This document shows, one piece after another, positions 1 to 6,175 of a stretch of 12,216 nucleotides of DNA. Within the stretch, counting starts at the first letter, position 1, and each line of letters opens with the position of its first letter. Origin of the DNA: an uncultured Clostridia bacterium (GTDB taxonomy: Bacteria > Bacillota_A > Clostridia > Oscillospirales > Oscillospiraceae); assembly GCA_947166955.1 (NCBI GenBank), contig CAMVGI010000015.1, positions 1-12,216 on the forward strand, in the 5' to 3' direction. Made by a program: the position numbers and the translations under genes. The notes beneath the pieces are model-generated. The model was given only the letters and a program-made list of their open reading frames with translations, ran no database searches and was not told the origin of the DNA.

Positions 1-891
1 GTTATTCGGACGTTTTTTGACGGCGCGCTGCGCTATATCGCCACGATCCGGCTGACCGACTGGCTGGATATTGCGCTGATGGCGTATCTGCTGTACCGTG
101 CCTTGAAGCTGGTCGCCGTTTCCCGCGCGGCGAATCTCGGCCGCGGCGTTCTGATTTTCTTGGGCGCGCTGCTGGCGTCGTACGTGCTTCAGCTCAACAG
201 CATCAATTTCATTCTGCGCAATATCGTCACCACCGGCGTGATCGCGCTGATCGTGCTGTTCCAGCCGGAGCTGCGGCATTTGCTTGAGCAGGTCGGCTCA
301 AGCAGACTCAGCACGTTCAACCCGTTCGCGCACGCGCAGCAAACGAGCATGCTTGAGACAACGATCCGCCAGACGGTGGACGCCTGCGCCGAGATGTCGG
401 AGTCCCGCACGGGGCTTTTGATCGTCTTTGAGCGCGGCATGAAGCTGGACGACATCGTGCGCACCGGTACCGTCATCGACGCGCAGGTCTCCTGCCAGCT
501 GCTCAAAAATATCTTCTTTGTCAAGGCGGCGCTGCATGACGGCGCGGTCATTATCCGCGAAGGGCGCCTGCTTGCGGCGGGCTGCATCCTGCCGAACTCG
601 CACAACGTGAACATCAGCCGCGACCTCGGAACGCGCCACCGCGCCGGCATCGGCATGAGCGAGAACTCGGACGCCGTCGTCGTCATCGTTTCCGAGGAGA
701 CCGGCGCGATCTCCGTCGCCATTCGCGGCATGCTGAAGCGCCACCTGACGCCGCAGACGCTTGAGACGCTTTTGACCAACGAGTTGATGCCGGCGGCGGA
801 CGAGAAAACGGAGGCGCGGGAAAAGGCACGTTTCCGGATGCCGTGGCAGCACAAAGAGGAGAAGGAGGCGGGCGAGCATGCAGATGAGTAA
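1..891 (+). CDS. cdaA: Diadenylate cyclase CdaA (5'-partial)
   Basis: Membrane-bound diadenylate cyclase that makes the second messenger c-di-AMP from two ATP; in Firmicutes this controls potassium and osmolyte transport and cell-wall balance. The frame is open from base 1, and the ATG at 79 falls inside the first membrane helix, so the true start is most likely a few codons upstream of the window. Numbering from base 1, three hydrophobic helices lie within about residues 21-82, ending in the family signature FQPELR. The DisA_N catalytic domain follows, with DGA at 180-182 (in LHDGAVI) and GTRHRA at 210-215, both conserved active-site motifs. The C-terminus is a charged Glu/Lys-rich tail. The visible 296 residues are slightly more than the usual length of about 270. 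The gene overlaps cdaR by 14 bases, as expected for the cdaA-cdaR pair. Identification is firm; only the start is unknown. Confidence 0.96.
   Translation, partial: VIRTFFDGALRYIATIRLTDWLDIALMAYLLYRALKLVAVSRAANLGRGVLIFLGALLASYVLQLNSINFILRNIVTTGVIALIVLFQPELRHLLEQVGSSRLSTFNPFAHAQQTSMLETTIRQTVDACAEMSESRTGLLIVFERGMKLDDIVRTGTVIDAQVSCQLLKNIFFVKAALHDGAVIIREGRLLAAGCILPNSHNVNISRDLGTRHRAGIGMSENSDAVVVIVSEETGAISVAIRGMLKRHLTPQTLETLLTNELMPAADEKTEAREKARFRMPWQHKEEKEAGEHADE
862..868 (+). promoter_or_regulatory. Ribosome binding site of cdaR
   Basis: AAGGAGG lies inside the end of cdaA, nine bases before the ATG at 878. Its spacing favours that ATG over the second in-frame ATG at 884, which would sit 15 bases away. 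Confidence 0.75.
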
Positions 892-2203
892 CGGACGCAA
901 GGCGTTCTTTATCACCGCCTCGATCTTGATGTCGTTTATTCTCTGGTTCTATGTGAACAACAGTACGGATGTCGACGTGGCCATCAGCGGGATCCCAGTG
1001 GAATTCTTCAATGCCGAGTCCGCGCTTGCCAACAAGGGCTTCGTTCTCAACGGCGGAAACGACGCGACGGAGGATCTGGTGCTCAATATGCCGCGCAGTA
1101 TGGTCTACGGCTTCGACACCTCCCGCGTGCGGCTGGTCGCCGACCTCAGCTCGGTCAATTCCACCGGAACGCAGACGATCACCTATTCGATCATCTATCC
1201 GCCGGACACCAACACGCGGCAGATCTCCGTGAAATCGCCGTCCGTGCGCAGCGTTTCCGTGCGCATCGGCGAGCTGTTCCGCCGCAACGACATCGAGATC
1301 CGCTGCAAGCTGGTCGGCAACGTGGCGGACGGCTATGTTGCGGGCACCGTGCAGATCCTGCCGGAGACACTGGAGATTTGGGGCCAGCAGAGCGATCTGA
1401 TGAAGGTGAGCTACGCGCAGGTGACGCTGAATATCGAAAACGCGAGCTCCACCATCGTGGAGCTCCTGGAATACGAGCTTTACGACCACGACAACAAGCT
1501 GATCGAAAACCGCGGCATTCACAGCTCCAGCGATACCGTGCAGGTGACGATGCCGGTCATTTCGGCGACGGATATTCCGCTGAAGATCAACTTCATCGAA
1601 GAACCGGGCGTCCGCCTTAATAGCTTCGATTACTCGCTGGACGTCGAATCGGTCACGCTTTCGGGCGACGCGAACCTGATCGCCCAGACCAAGGAGATCG
1701 AGCTCGGCAGCATCCGCCTTTCCGATATCGGCGACGAGCAGACCTTTACCTATGGCATTCCGGTTCCGGATGGGCTTACCAACCTCAGCGGCGTTACCTC
1801 GGCGGTGTTGCATATTAAAAACCGCGACGTCGAAACACGCGACATGACCGTAACGAAGTTCGACTATGAGAACTTTGACGCGTCGGAGCGCGTCGTGGAG
1901 GTCGTTACGTCGTCCTTGAACGTGACGCTGCGCGGCCCGAAGGAAGTGCTTGAAAAAGTTACAAGCGGTGAATTGAAGGCGGTGGCGGATCTTTCGGACG
2001 TCAACGACGCGAGCGGCACCTATACCGTGCCCGCCGCGATCCACGTGGACGGCGATCTGGACATCGGAACGGCCCAAAGCTACCGGCTTACTGTGCGGAT
2101 CAGCCGCGCTGAGCCGCCGGAACCTGAGCCGGAGGGTGACACGGAAGAACCGTCCGATACGCATCAGCCGGAGTCGCCGGCACAGGAGAAGGACAACCCA
2201 TGA
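878..2203 (+). CDS. cdaR: CdaR / YbbR-domain regulator of CdaA
   Basis: Membrane-anchored, extracytoplasmic YbbR-repeat protein; in B. subtilis and Listeria the homologue binds CdaA and modulates its cyclase activity. The 441-residue protein has a single N-terminal membrane segment at about residues 9-26 (ending FILWFYVN), which acts as a signal anchor. The rest is beta-rich YbbR-type repeat sequence; the opening DVDVAISGIPVEF is typical, and a further repeat-like block lies near residues 340-410 (VVEVVTSSLNVTLRGP, then VPAAIHVDG). The C-terminal 30 or so residues are an unstructured Pro/Glu/Asp-rich tail. B. subtilis CdaR is somewhat longer, at about 480 residues. The start overlaps the cdaA end and has a strong Shine-Dalgarno. 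In B. subtilis glmM follows; here an rseC-like gene follows with a 4-base ATGA overlap. The repeats diverge strongly in sequence, so I do not count them exactly. Confidence 0.93.
   Translation: MQMSNGRKAFFITASILMSFILWFYVNNSTDVDVAISGIPVEFFNAESALANKGFVLNGGNDATEDLVLNMPRSMVYGFDTSRVRLVADLSSVNSTGTQTITYSIIYPPDTNTRQISVKSPSVRSVSVRIGELFRRNDIEIRCKLVGNVADGYVAGTVQILPETLEIWGQQSDLMKVSYAQVTLNIENASSTIVELLEYELYDHDNKLIENRGIHSSSDTVQVTMPVISATDIPLKINFIEEPGVRLNSFDYSLDVESVTLSGDANLIAQTKEIELGSIRLSDIGDEQTFTYGIPVPDGLTNLSGVTSAVLHIKNRDVETRDMTVTKFDYENFDASERVVEVVTSSLNVTLRGPKEVLEKVTSGELKAVADLSDVNDASGTYTVPAAIHVDGDLDIGTAQSYRLTVRISRAEPPEPEPEGDTEEPSDTHQPESPAQEKDNP
1444..1465 (+). repeat. Intragenic inverted repeat (9-bp stem, 4-base loop)
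   Basis: GAGCTCCAC at 1444-1452 is perfectly complementary to GTGGAGCTC at 1457-1465, with the loop CATC between. It could form a stable hairpin in the cdaR mRNA. It lies inside the coding region with no U-tract, so it is not an intrinsic terminator. Function, if any, is unknown. Confidence 0.5.
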
Positions 2204-2604
2204 CACAGATCGCAACCGTTGAAAAGACGCTTTCCGGCGGACGCGCGGAAATATCCGTGGCGCGGCAGTCCGCTTGCGCCCATGACTGCCATGAGTGCGC
2301 CGGCTGCGGCGGGACCGTTGCGCCGGTGCGCGCGGTCGTGGAGAACCCCGTCGGCGCAAAAACAGGGGACAAGGTGGTCGTGGAGAGCGAAACGAAGCAG
2401 GTATTCGGCGTGATCCTGCTGGTTTATATGGTGCCGGTGCTGCTGTTCTTCCTCGGCTACTTTGCGCTTCCGTTCCAAACGGACGGCGCGCGCGCCGCGG
2501 CCGCGATCTGCGCGTTTTTCCTCGGCATCGTGCCAGCCGTACTGTACGACCGGCGCGTCAGGCGCAGCGGCGGCATGCGCTTCACCATCGTGCGATTGTT
2601 CTGA
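2200..2604 (+). CDS. RseC/MucC-like membrane protein (SoxR-reducing system family)
   Basis: Small membrane protein of the RseC/MucC family. In Escherichia coli RseC is linked to the Rsx electron-transport complex that reduces SoxR, and to sigma-E control; in Clostridia the role is not established. The 134 residues begin with a soluble domain that carries a cysteine cluster, C26-x3-C30-x2-C33-x2-C36 followed by GG, typical of the family and a plausible iron-sulfur or metal site. Two membrane helices follow at about residues 68-90 (VFGVILLVYMVPVLLFFLGY) and 98-116, then a short basic tail. The ATG overlaps the cdaR stop (ATGA), with a purine-rich binding site AGGAGAAGGA at 2184-2193. Being cotranslated with cdaAR suggests a shared membrane setting, but a functional link is only inference. 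Confidence 0.85.
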   Translation: MTQIATVEKTLSGGRAEISVARQSACAHDCHECAGCGGTVAPVRAVVENPVGAKTGDKVVVESETKQVFGVILLVYMVPVLLFFLGYFALPFQTDGARAAAAICAFFLGIVPAVLYDRRVRRSGGMRFTIVRLF

Positions 2605-2609
2605 CGGCG

Positions 2610-3506
2610 GTGTTCGGCTATGTTCGTCCCGCTCCCACGCGCCTTTCCGACGCGGAGCAGGAGCGGTTCCACAGCGTTTACTGCGGGCTTTGCCACGCGC
2701 TCGGCAGACGATATGGCTTTGCGGCGCGGTTTTTGCTCAATTATGACTTTACGTTTCTTGCCATTCTGCTCCTGCGGGGCGAGGACCCGCCCTGCGAGCG
2801 CCGTCGATGCGCCGTGCATCCCTGCGTGGGCTGCGGCGCGGTACGGGCTGCGGCGCTTGACGCGGCGGCGGATCACAGCGTGATCCTCGCATGGTGGCAG
2901 ATACAGGACCACATCGCGGACCACGCCTTCTTTTCGGGACTTAAGTACCGCCTCGCGGCGCTTTTTCTCGGCGGAGCCTATCGGAAAGCGCGCGCGGCAC
3001 TGCCAACGTTCGACGAGTCGGTACGGCGGCATTTACGCGAGCTGGCCGAGCGCGAGCGCGAGCATTGCGCGTCGCTCGACGCGGCGGCGGAGCCGTTCGC
3101 AGCGCTGCTCGCGGAAATCGCGGAGCCGGAAAAGGACGAGACGCGCCGGCGCATCCTGCGCCAGATTTTCTACCATCTGGGCCGCTGGATCTATCTGATC
3201 GACGCGGCGGACGACTTCAAGAGCGACGCGCGGAGCGGAAACTACAATCCGCTGCGCTGGCGTTATGGCGTCGAGGGGGACGAGCTTCCGCAGGAGGCAA
3301 AGCTTGCGATCGGCGAAACGCTGGACGCGTCGATCCGCCAAATGTCAAGCGCATACGCGCTGCTGGACGGGGACGCATGGACGACAATCCTTGACAGCGT
3401 ATTTTACGAAAGCCTTTACGGTATCGGAAAGGCCGTATTGGACGGTGTTTACCGCAAACCGCCGCGCAGGTGGAAATCTAAGACCTTGAGTGAGGACACG
3501 GTATGA
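2610..3506 (+). CDS. DUF5685 family protein, possible isoprenoid-synthase-like fold
   Basis: I place the start at the GTG at 2610, giving 298 residues that begin MFGYVRP, the usual family N-terminus; the frame stays open upstream, but that stretch overlaps the rseC-like gene and reads as arginine-rich shadow. No clear Shine-Dalgarno is visible, so translation probably couples to the upstream stop five bases away. The protein is mostly helical. Visible features are YCGLC (C25, C28), a second cluster C62, C67, H70, C72, C75 suggesting a metal site, an aspartate motif D100-x3-D104 (QDHIADH), and a second one D198-x3-D202-x3-D206 followed by ARSGNYNP. The paired aspartate motifs look like the Mg-diphosphate motifs of squalene/phytoene synthases. 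The family has no assigned function; an enzyme role is my inference. The stop overlaps the next gene by 4 bases. Confidence 0.82.
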   Translation: MFGYVRPAPTRLSDAEQERFHSVYCGLCHALGRRYGFAARFLLNYDFTFLAILLLRGEDPPCERRRCAVHPCVGCGAVRAAALDAAADHSVILAWWQIQDHIADHAFFSGLKYRLAALFLGGAYRKARAALPTFDESVRRHLRELAEREREHCASLDAAAEPFAALLAEIAEPEKDETRRRILRQIFYHLGRWIYLIDAADDFKSDARSGNYNPLRWRYGVEGDELPQEAKLAIGETLDASIRQMSSAYALLDGDAWTTILDSVFYESLYGIGKAVLDGVYRKPPRRWKSKTLSEDTV

Positions 3507-4129
3507 GCGATCCCTACAAAGTCCTGAATATTGCGTCCACCGCGACCGACGACGAGGTCAAGCACGCCTATCGGGAGCTTGCGCGTAAATATCACCCCGA
3601 CAACTACCAGAATAATCCGCTCGCGGATCTCGCACAGGAGAAAATGAAGGAGATCAACGAGGCGTACGAGCAGATCCAGCGCCAGCGAAAAAACGGCGCG
3701 GCGGCCGCCGCGCGGCAGAGCGGGGATTCCGGCTATTCGCGCCGCTACGGCGACGGAAGCGCCTCCGGCACGGGCGGGAGCGAGCTGCAGCAGGTGCGCC
3801 GTGCCATCAACAACAACGACATTTCGCTGGCGGAACGGCTGCTGGGCGCGTGTATGGATCACGGCGCGGAATGGAACTTCCTCATGGGCGTCGTTTGTTC
3901 GCGCCGCGGCTGGATGGACGACGCCAGGCGGTATCTTGAGATCGCCTGCCGCATGGACCCCTACAACGAGGAATACCGCAGCGCGCTCGGCGCGCTCGGC
4001 GGCAGAGGCTACCATCCGGTCGGCTATCGCGGCGCAGGGACCATGACCTTTGGAGAGAGCGACTGTATGCGGCTGTGCGCCGCGTGGTCGTGCTGTGTAC
4101 TGAGCGGCGGAAGATGCTTCTTCTGCTGA
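3503..4129 (+). CDS. J-domain protein with TPR-like middle and Cys-rich tail
   Basis: Not a canonical DnaJ: it has a J domain but no G/F region or zinc-finger CxxCxGxG repeats. The J domain covers about residues 4-65, with HPD at 31-33, the tripeptide that stimulates DnaK ATPase. A low-complexity linker follows (an alanine run, then Gly/Ser/Arg-rich). Residues of about 95-160 form a helical repeat resembling a TPR pair ([17 protein letters not shown], then [16 protein letters not shown]). The tail ends in six cysteines, C188, C192, C197, C198, C205 and C208, with the last as the final residue. Such a tail could bind metal or dock at a membrane; neither is shown. It is probably a specialised cochaperone whose client may be a neighbour, most likely the DUF5685 protein, whose stop its ATG overlaps. 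A binding site GAGGA lies at 3492-3496. Confidence 0.85.
   Translation: MSDPYKVLNIASTATDDEVKHAYRELARKYHPDNYQNNPLADLAQEKMKEINEAYEQIQRQRKNGAAAAARQSGDSGYSRRYGDGSASGTGGSELQQVRRAINNNDISLAERLLGACMDHGAEWNFLMGVVCSRRGWMDDARRYLEIACRMDPYNEEYRSALGALGGRGYHPVGYRGAGTMTFGESDCMRLCAAWSCCVLSGGRCFFC
3696..3713 (+). repeat. Perfect 18-base GC-only palindrome in the J-protein linker
   Basis: The 18 bases centred between 3704 and 3705 are their own reverse complement (half-site GCGCGGCGG). They encode the alanine run between the J domain and the TPR-like region. GC-biased alanine codons make such palindromes more likely by chance, so no function is claimed. Confidence 0.5.
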
Positions 4130-4138
4130 TGTTGAGAT

Positions 4139-4145
4139 AAGGAGA
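4139..4145 (+). promoter_or_regulatory. Ribosome binding site of yicC, long spacing
   Basis: AAGGAGA precedes the yicC ATG (4158) by about 12-13 bases, longer than the usual 5-9. The intervening ATG at 4145 is in another frame and gives no recognisable protein, and the family N-terminus [10 protein letters not shown] fixes the start at 4158. Confidence 0.6.
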
Positions 4146-4157
4146 TGTCAGTTAACG

Positions 4158-5042
4158 ATGATCAAGAGCATGACAGGCTACGGACGCGCGCGGCAGACGC
4201 TGAACGGACGCGACATTACGGTGGAGGTGCGCAGCGTCAACAACCGTTATCTGGACACGACGGTGAAGCTGCCGCGGGCGTATCTGTTTGCGGAGGACGC
4301 CATCAAGCAGCAGGTGCAAAAGGCGGTCTCGCGCGGCAAGGCGGACGTGTTCGTTACCATTGACTCCACAGGCGCGGACGAAGCGGTGGTCACGGTCAAC
4401 GAAACGCTTGCCAAGGCGTACCTTGAGGCGCTGCGAAAGATCAATGTGATCGGCGTCGGCGCGCTCAAGGGAACCTATTCCGCGGTGGATATTGCCAGAT
4501 TCCCCGATGTGGTGACCGTTACCAAGGCGGAAGAGGACCTCGAAAGCGTGCAGTCCGACATCTGCGCGGTGGCGGAGGAGGCGCTCAAGGCTTACAACGC
4601 CATGCGCGCGACGGAGGGCGAAAAGCTCGCCGCCGACATCGGTTCGCGTCTCGATACCATCGAGACGCTGACGGGCAAGGTCGAGGAGCGTTCGCCGGAG
4701 ACGGTGAAGGAATACCGTGAAAAGCTGACCGCGCGGATGCAGGAGGTTTTGCAGAGCACGACCATCGACGAGACGCGTATTCTGACCGAGGCCGCGATCT
4801 ACGCGGACAAGATCGCCGTCGACGAGGAGACCGTGCGCCTTCGCAGCCACGTTTCCCAGCTGCGTGCCATGATCGCTTCCGACGAGCCGATGGGCCGCAA
4901 GATGGACTTTCTCATTCAGGAGGTCAACCGCGAGAGCAACACGATCGGCTCCAAGTGCAACGACGTGGAGATCGCGCGCGTGGTGGTCGAGCTCAAGGCG
5001 GAGGTCGAAAAGATCCGCGAGCAGGTGCAGAACATCGAGTGA
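4158..5042 (+). CDS. yicC: YicC/YloC family endoribonuclease
   Basis: YicC-family protein of 294 residues; the E. coli and B. subtilis members are metal-dependent endoribonucleases acting on RNA, linked to small-RNA decay and stationary-phase physiology. The canonical N-terminus [10 protein letters not shown] opens the YicC-like N-terminal domain, which also holds [12 protein letters not shown]. The C-terminal DUF1732 domain carries the family signature: [11 protein letters not shown] near residues 216-226 and [20 protein letters not shown] at 245-264. Length and motifs are typical and nothing appears broken. It is separated from the upstream J-domain gene by 28 bases, the most likely place in the left half for a break between transcription units, and from remA by 16 bases. 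The order yicC-remA-gmk-rpoZ is the conserved Firmicute arrangement. Confidence 0.95.
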   Translation: MIKSMTGYGRARQTLNGRDITVEVRSVNNRYLDTTVKLPRAYLFAEDAIKQQVQKAVSRGKADVFVTIDSTGADEAVVTVNETLAKAYLEALRKINVIGVGALKGTYSAVDIARFPDVVTVTKAEEDLESVQSDICAVAEEALKAYNAMRATEGEKLAADIGSRLDTIETLTGKVEERSPETVKEYREKLTARMQEVLQSTTIDETRILTEAAIYADKIAVDEETVRLRSHVSQLRAMIASDEPMGRKMDFLIQEVNRESNTIGSKCNDVEIARVVVELKAEVEKIREQVQNIE

Positions 5043-5058
5043 GCGGGAGAGAGTGGAA

Positions 5059-5328
5059 ATGAAGCTCATCAACATCGGTTTCGGCAACATGGTGTCCGCG
5101 GAGCGGATGCTTGCCGTCGTTTCACCGGATTCCGCGCCGATCAAGCGCCTCATACAGGAATCGCGCGAGCGCGGTATGCTCATCGACGCGACCTACGGAC
5201 GCAAAACGGCGGCGGTGTTCATCATGGACAGCGACCACGTCGTCTTATCGGCGATCCCCGCCGGAAAGATCGTGGAGCGTATGGGCGTCGAAGTGCTCGG
5301 CGGCCTGGACGAGTTCAAGGAGGATTAA
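5059..5328 (+). CDS. remA: Extracellular matrix regulator RemA (DUF370)
   Basis: Small DNA-binding protein of 89 residues. In B. subtilis RemA activates biofilm matrix and osmoprotection operons and forms oligomeric rings that wrap DNA. The family is marked here by [42 protein letters not shown] and [12 protein letters not shown], all nearly as in B. subtilis. I choose the ATG at 5059 over the GTG at 5053, because GGAG at 5045-5048 is 10 bases from the ATG but only 4 from the GTG, and homologues begin just before KLINIGFGN. In this organism the role may not be biofilm; RemA homologues are conserved in many Clostridia beside gmk. Only four bases separate it from gmk, whose binding site overlaps the remA end. 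Confidence 0.94.
   Translation: MKLINIGFGNMVSAERMLAVVSPDSAPIKRLIQESRERGMLIDATYGRKTAAVFIMDSDHVVLSAIPAGKIVERMGVEVLGGLDEFKED
5317..5323 (+). promoter_or_regulatory. Ribosome binding site of gmk
   Basis: AAGGAGG, a full match to the anti-Shine-Dalgarno, lies within the last codons of remA, nine bases before the gmk ATG at 5333. It rules out the far upstream in-frame starts inside remA. Confidence 0.8.
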
Positions 5329-5332
5329 GCGT

Positions 5333-5926
5333 ATGGCACGAGGAAAGACTTTCATCATATCCGGTCCGTCCGGCGTCGGGAAGAGCACGGTGCTCAAGAG
5401 CCTTTTCGAAGGGCGCGACGACCTGTATTTTTCCGTTTCCGCCACGACGCGCGAGCCGCGCGAGGGCGAACAGGACGGGGTCCATTATCACTTCATCTCC
5501 GTCGATCGCTTTCAGGAGATGATCGAAGCGGACGCGTTTTTGGAGTACGCCGAGTATGTCGGCAACTTCTACGGCACGCCGAAGAAGTTCGTGGACAAGG
5601 CGATGGAGGCCGGTAAGGACGTCATCCTCGACATTGAGGTGCAGGGCGCGCTGCAGGTGTGCACCAAGCGTCCGGAGACGGTCCGCATCTTCATCGCGCC
5701 GCCGTCGTGGGAGGAGCTGGAGCGCCGGCTCAAGAGCCGCGGCACGGACAGCGACGAGAAGATCCAGAAGCGCCTCGTGCGCGCCAAGGCGGAGCTTCAG
5801 ACCGCCGACGTTTACGATTACTTTGTTATCAACGATTCGGTCGAGCAGGCCGTTCGTGAGATAAACGCCATCATGCTCGCCGAGCACTGCAAGCCCGCCG
5901 AGCGGATGAAGATCCTGAGCGAATAA
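5333..5926 (+). CDS. gmk: Guanylate kinase
   Basis: Cytosolic guanylate kinase, phosphorylating GMP to GDP with ATP in purine nucleotide synthesis and, in Firmicutes, a target of (p)ppGpp. The 197 residues are close to the usual length of about 200. The P-loop is SGPSGVGKST at residues 10-19. The GMP-binding region follows with SVSATTREPREGEQDGVHYH, then the YGTPK segment and the core motif DIEVQGALQV. The lid region contains RLKSRGTDSDEKIQKRL, with the arginines expected for phosphate binding. The C-terminal helix is normal. The frame extends upstream into remA, but the ATG at 5333, preceded by a strong binding site, starts the protein at the standard position. It sits between remA and rpoZ, as in B. 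subtilis. Confident call with no oddities. Confidence 0.97.
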   Translation: MARGKTFIISGPSGVGKSTVLKSLFEGRDDLYFSVSATTREPREGEQDGVHYHFISVDRFQEMIEADAFLEYAEYVGNFYGTPKKFVDKAMEAGKDVILDIEVQGALQVCTKRPETVRIFIAPPSWEELERRLKSRGTDSDEKIQKRLVRAKAELQTADVYDYFVINDSVEQAVREINAIMLAEHCKPAERMKILSE

Positions 5927-5962
5927 AGCAAACCCGATTATCAAGAAAGAAGGAAACCCATT

Positions 5963-6175
5963 ATGATGCTCTATCCTGCCATGACCACGCTCAACAAGAA
6001 CATTCCCAACCGCTATCTGCTGGTGAACGTCGTCGCGCGCCGCGCGCGCCAGATCGCCGAGGAAGCGGACGAGACGGGTGCGCATCTGACCGAGAAGCCG
6101 GTGACCTCCGCCATCAACGAGGTCGCGGAGGGCAAGATCGCGACCGGCGACGTGGATATCTCCATCAAGCGTTGA
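5963..6175 (+). CDS. rpoZ: DNA-directed RNA polymerase omega subunit
   Basis: Omega, the small subunit that assists assembly of beta-prime into RNA polymerase. The 70 residues match the short clostridial form and include the conserved NRYLLVNVVARRARQIAEEA helix (residues 16-35) and the following KPVTSAINEVAEGKI segment. Two adjacent ATGs (5963, 5966) could serve; I use the first, with AGAAGGA at 5948-5954 eight bases upstream. The 36-base gap before it is the longest in the window, A-rich and with no hairpin. In B. subtilis coaBC lies between rpoZ and priA; here priA starts inside the rpoZ stop codon. Confidence 0.94.
   Translation: MMLYPAMTTLNKNIPNRYLLVNVVARRARQIAEEADETGAHLTEKPVTSAINEVAEGKIATGDVDISIKR

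Noticed and set aside
79..81. ATG at 79 as the start of cdaA
   Set aside because: It falls inside the first membrane helix; conserved family sequence (TIRLTDWLDIAL) is encoded upstream of it, so the gene runs off the left edge.
1444..1465. Intrinsic terminator within cdaR
   Set aside because: The hairpin has no following T-run and lies in mid-gene.
683..2359. A 558-codon open frame on the - strand opposite cdaR and the rseC-like gene
   Set aside because: It lies opposite well-recognised genes, its product is Arg/His/Val-rich with no recognisable motif, and such frames are common opposite GC-rich codon usage.
2295..2609. An N-terminal extension of the DUF5685 protein by 105 codons
   Set aside because: It overlaps the rseC-like gene and reads as low-complexity Arg/Gly/Ala; the family N-terminus MFGYVRP begins at the GTG at 2610.
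4145..4363. A 72-codon frame starting at the ATG just after the yicC ribosome binding site
   Set aside because: It overlaps yicC in another frame and has no recognisable sequence, while the yicC start is fixed by homology.
5111..5332. A guanylate kinase start inside remA
   Set aside because: The added residues are Arg/Ser-rich shadow of remA; the P-loop spacing and the AAGGAGG site both fix the start at 5333.
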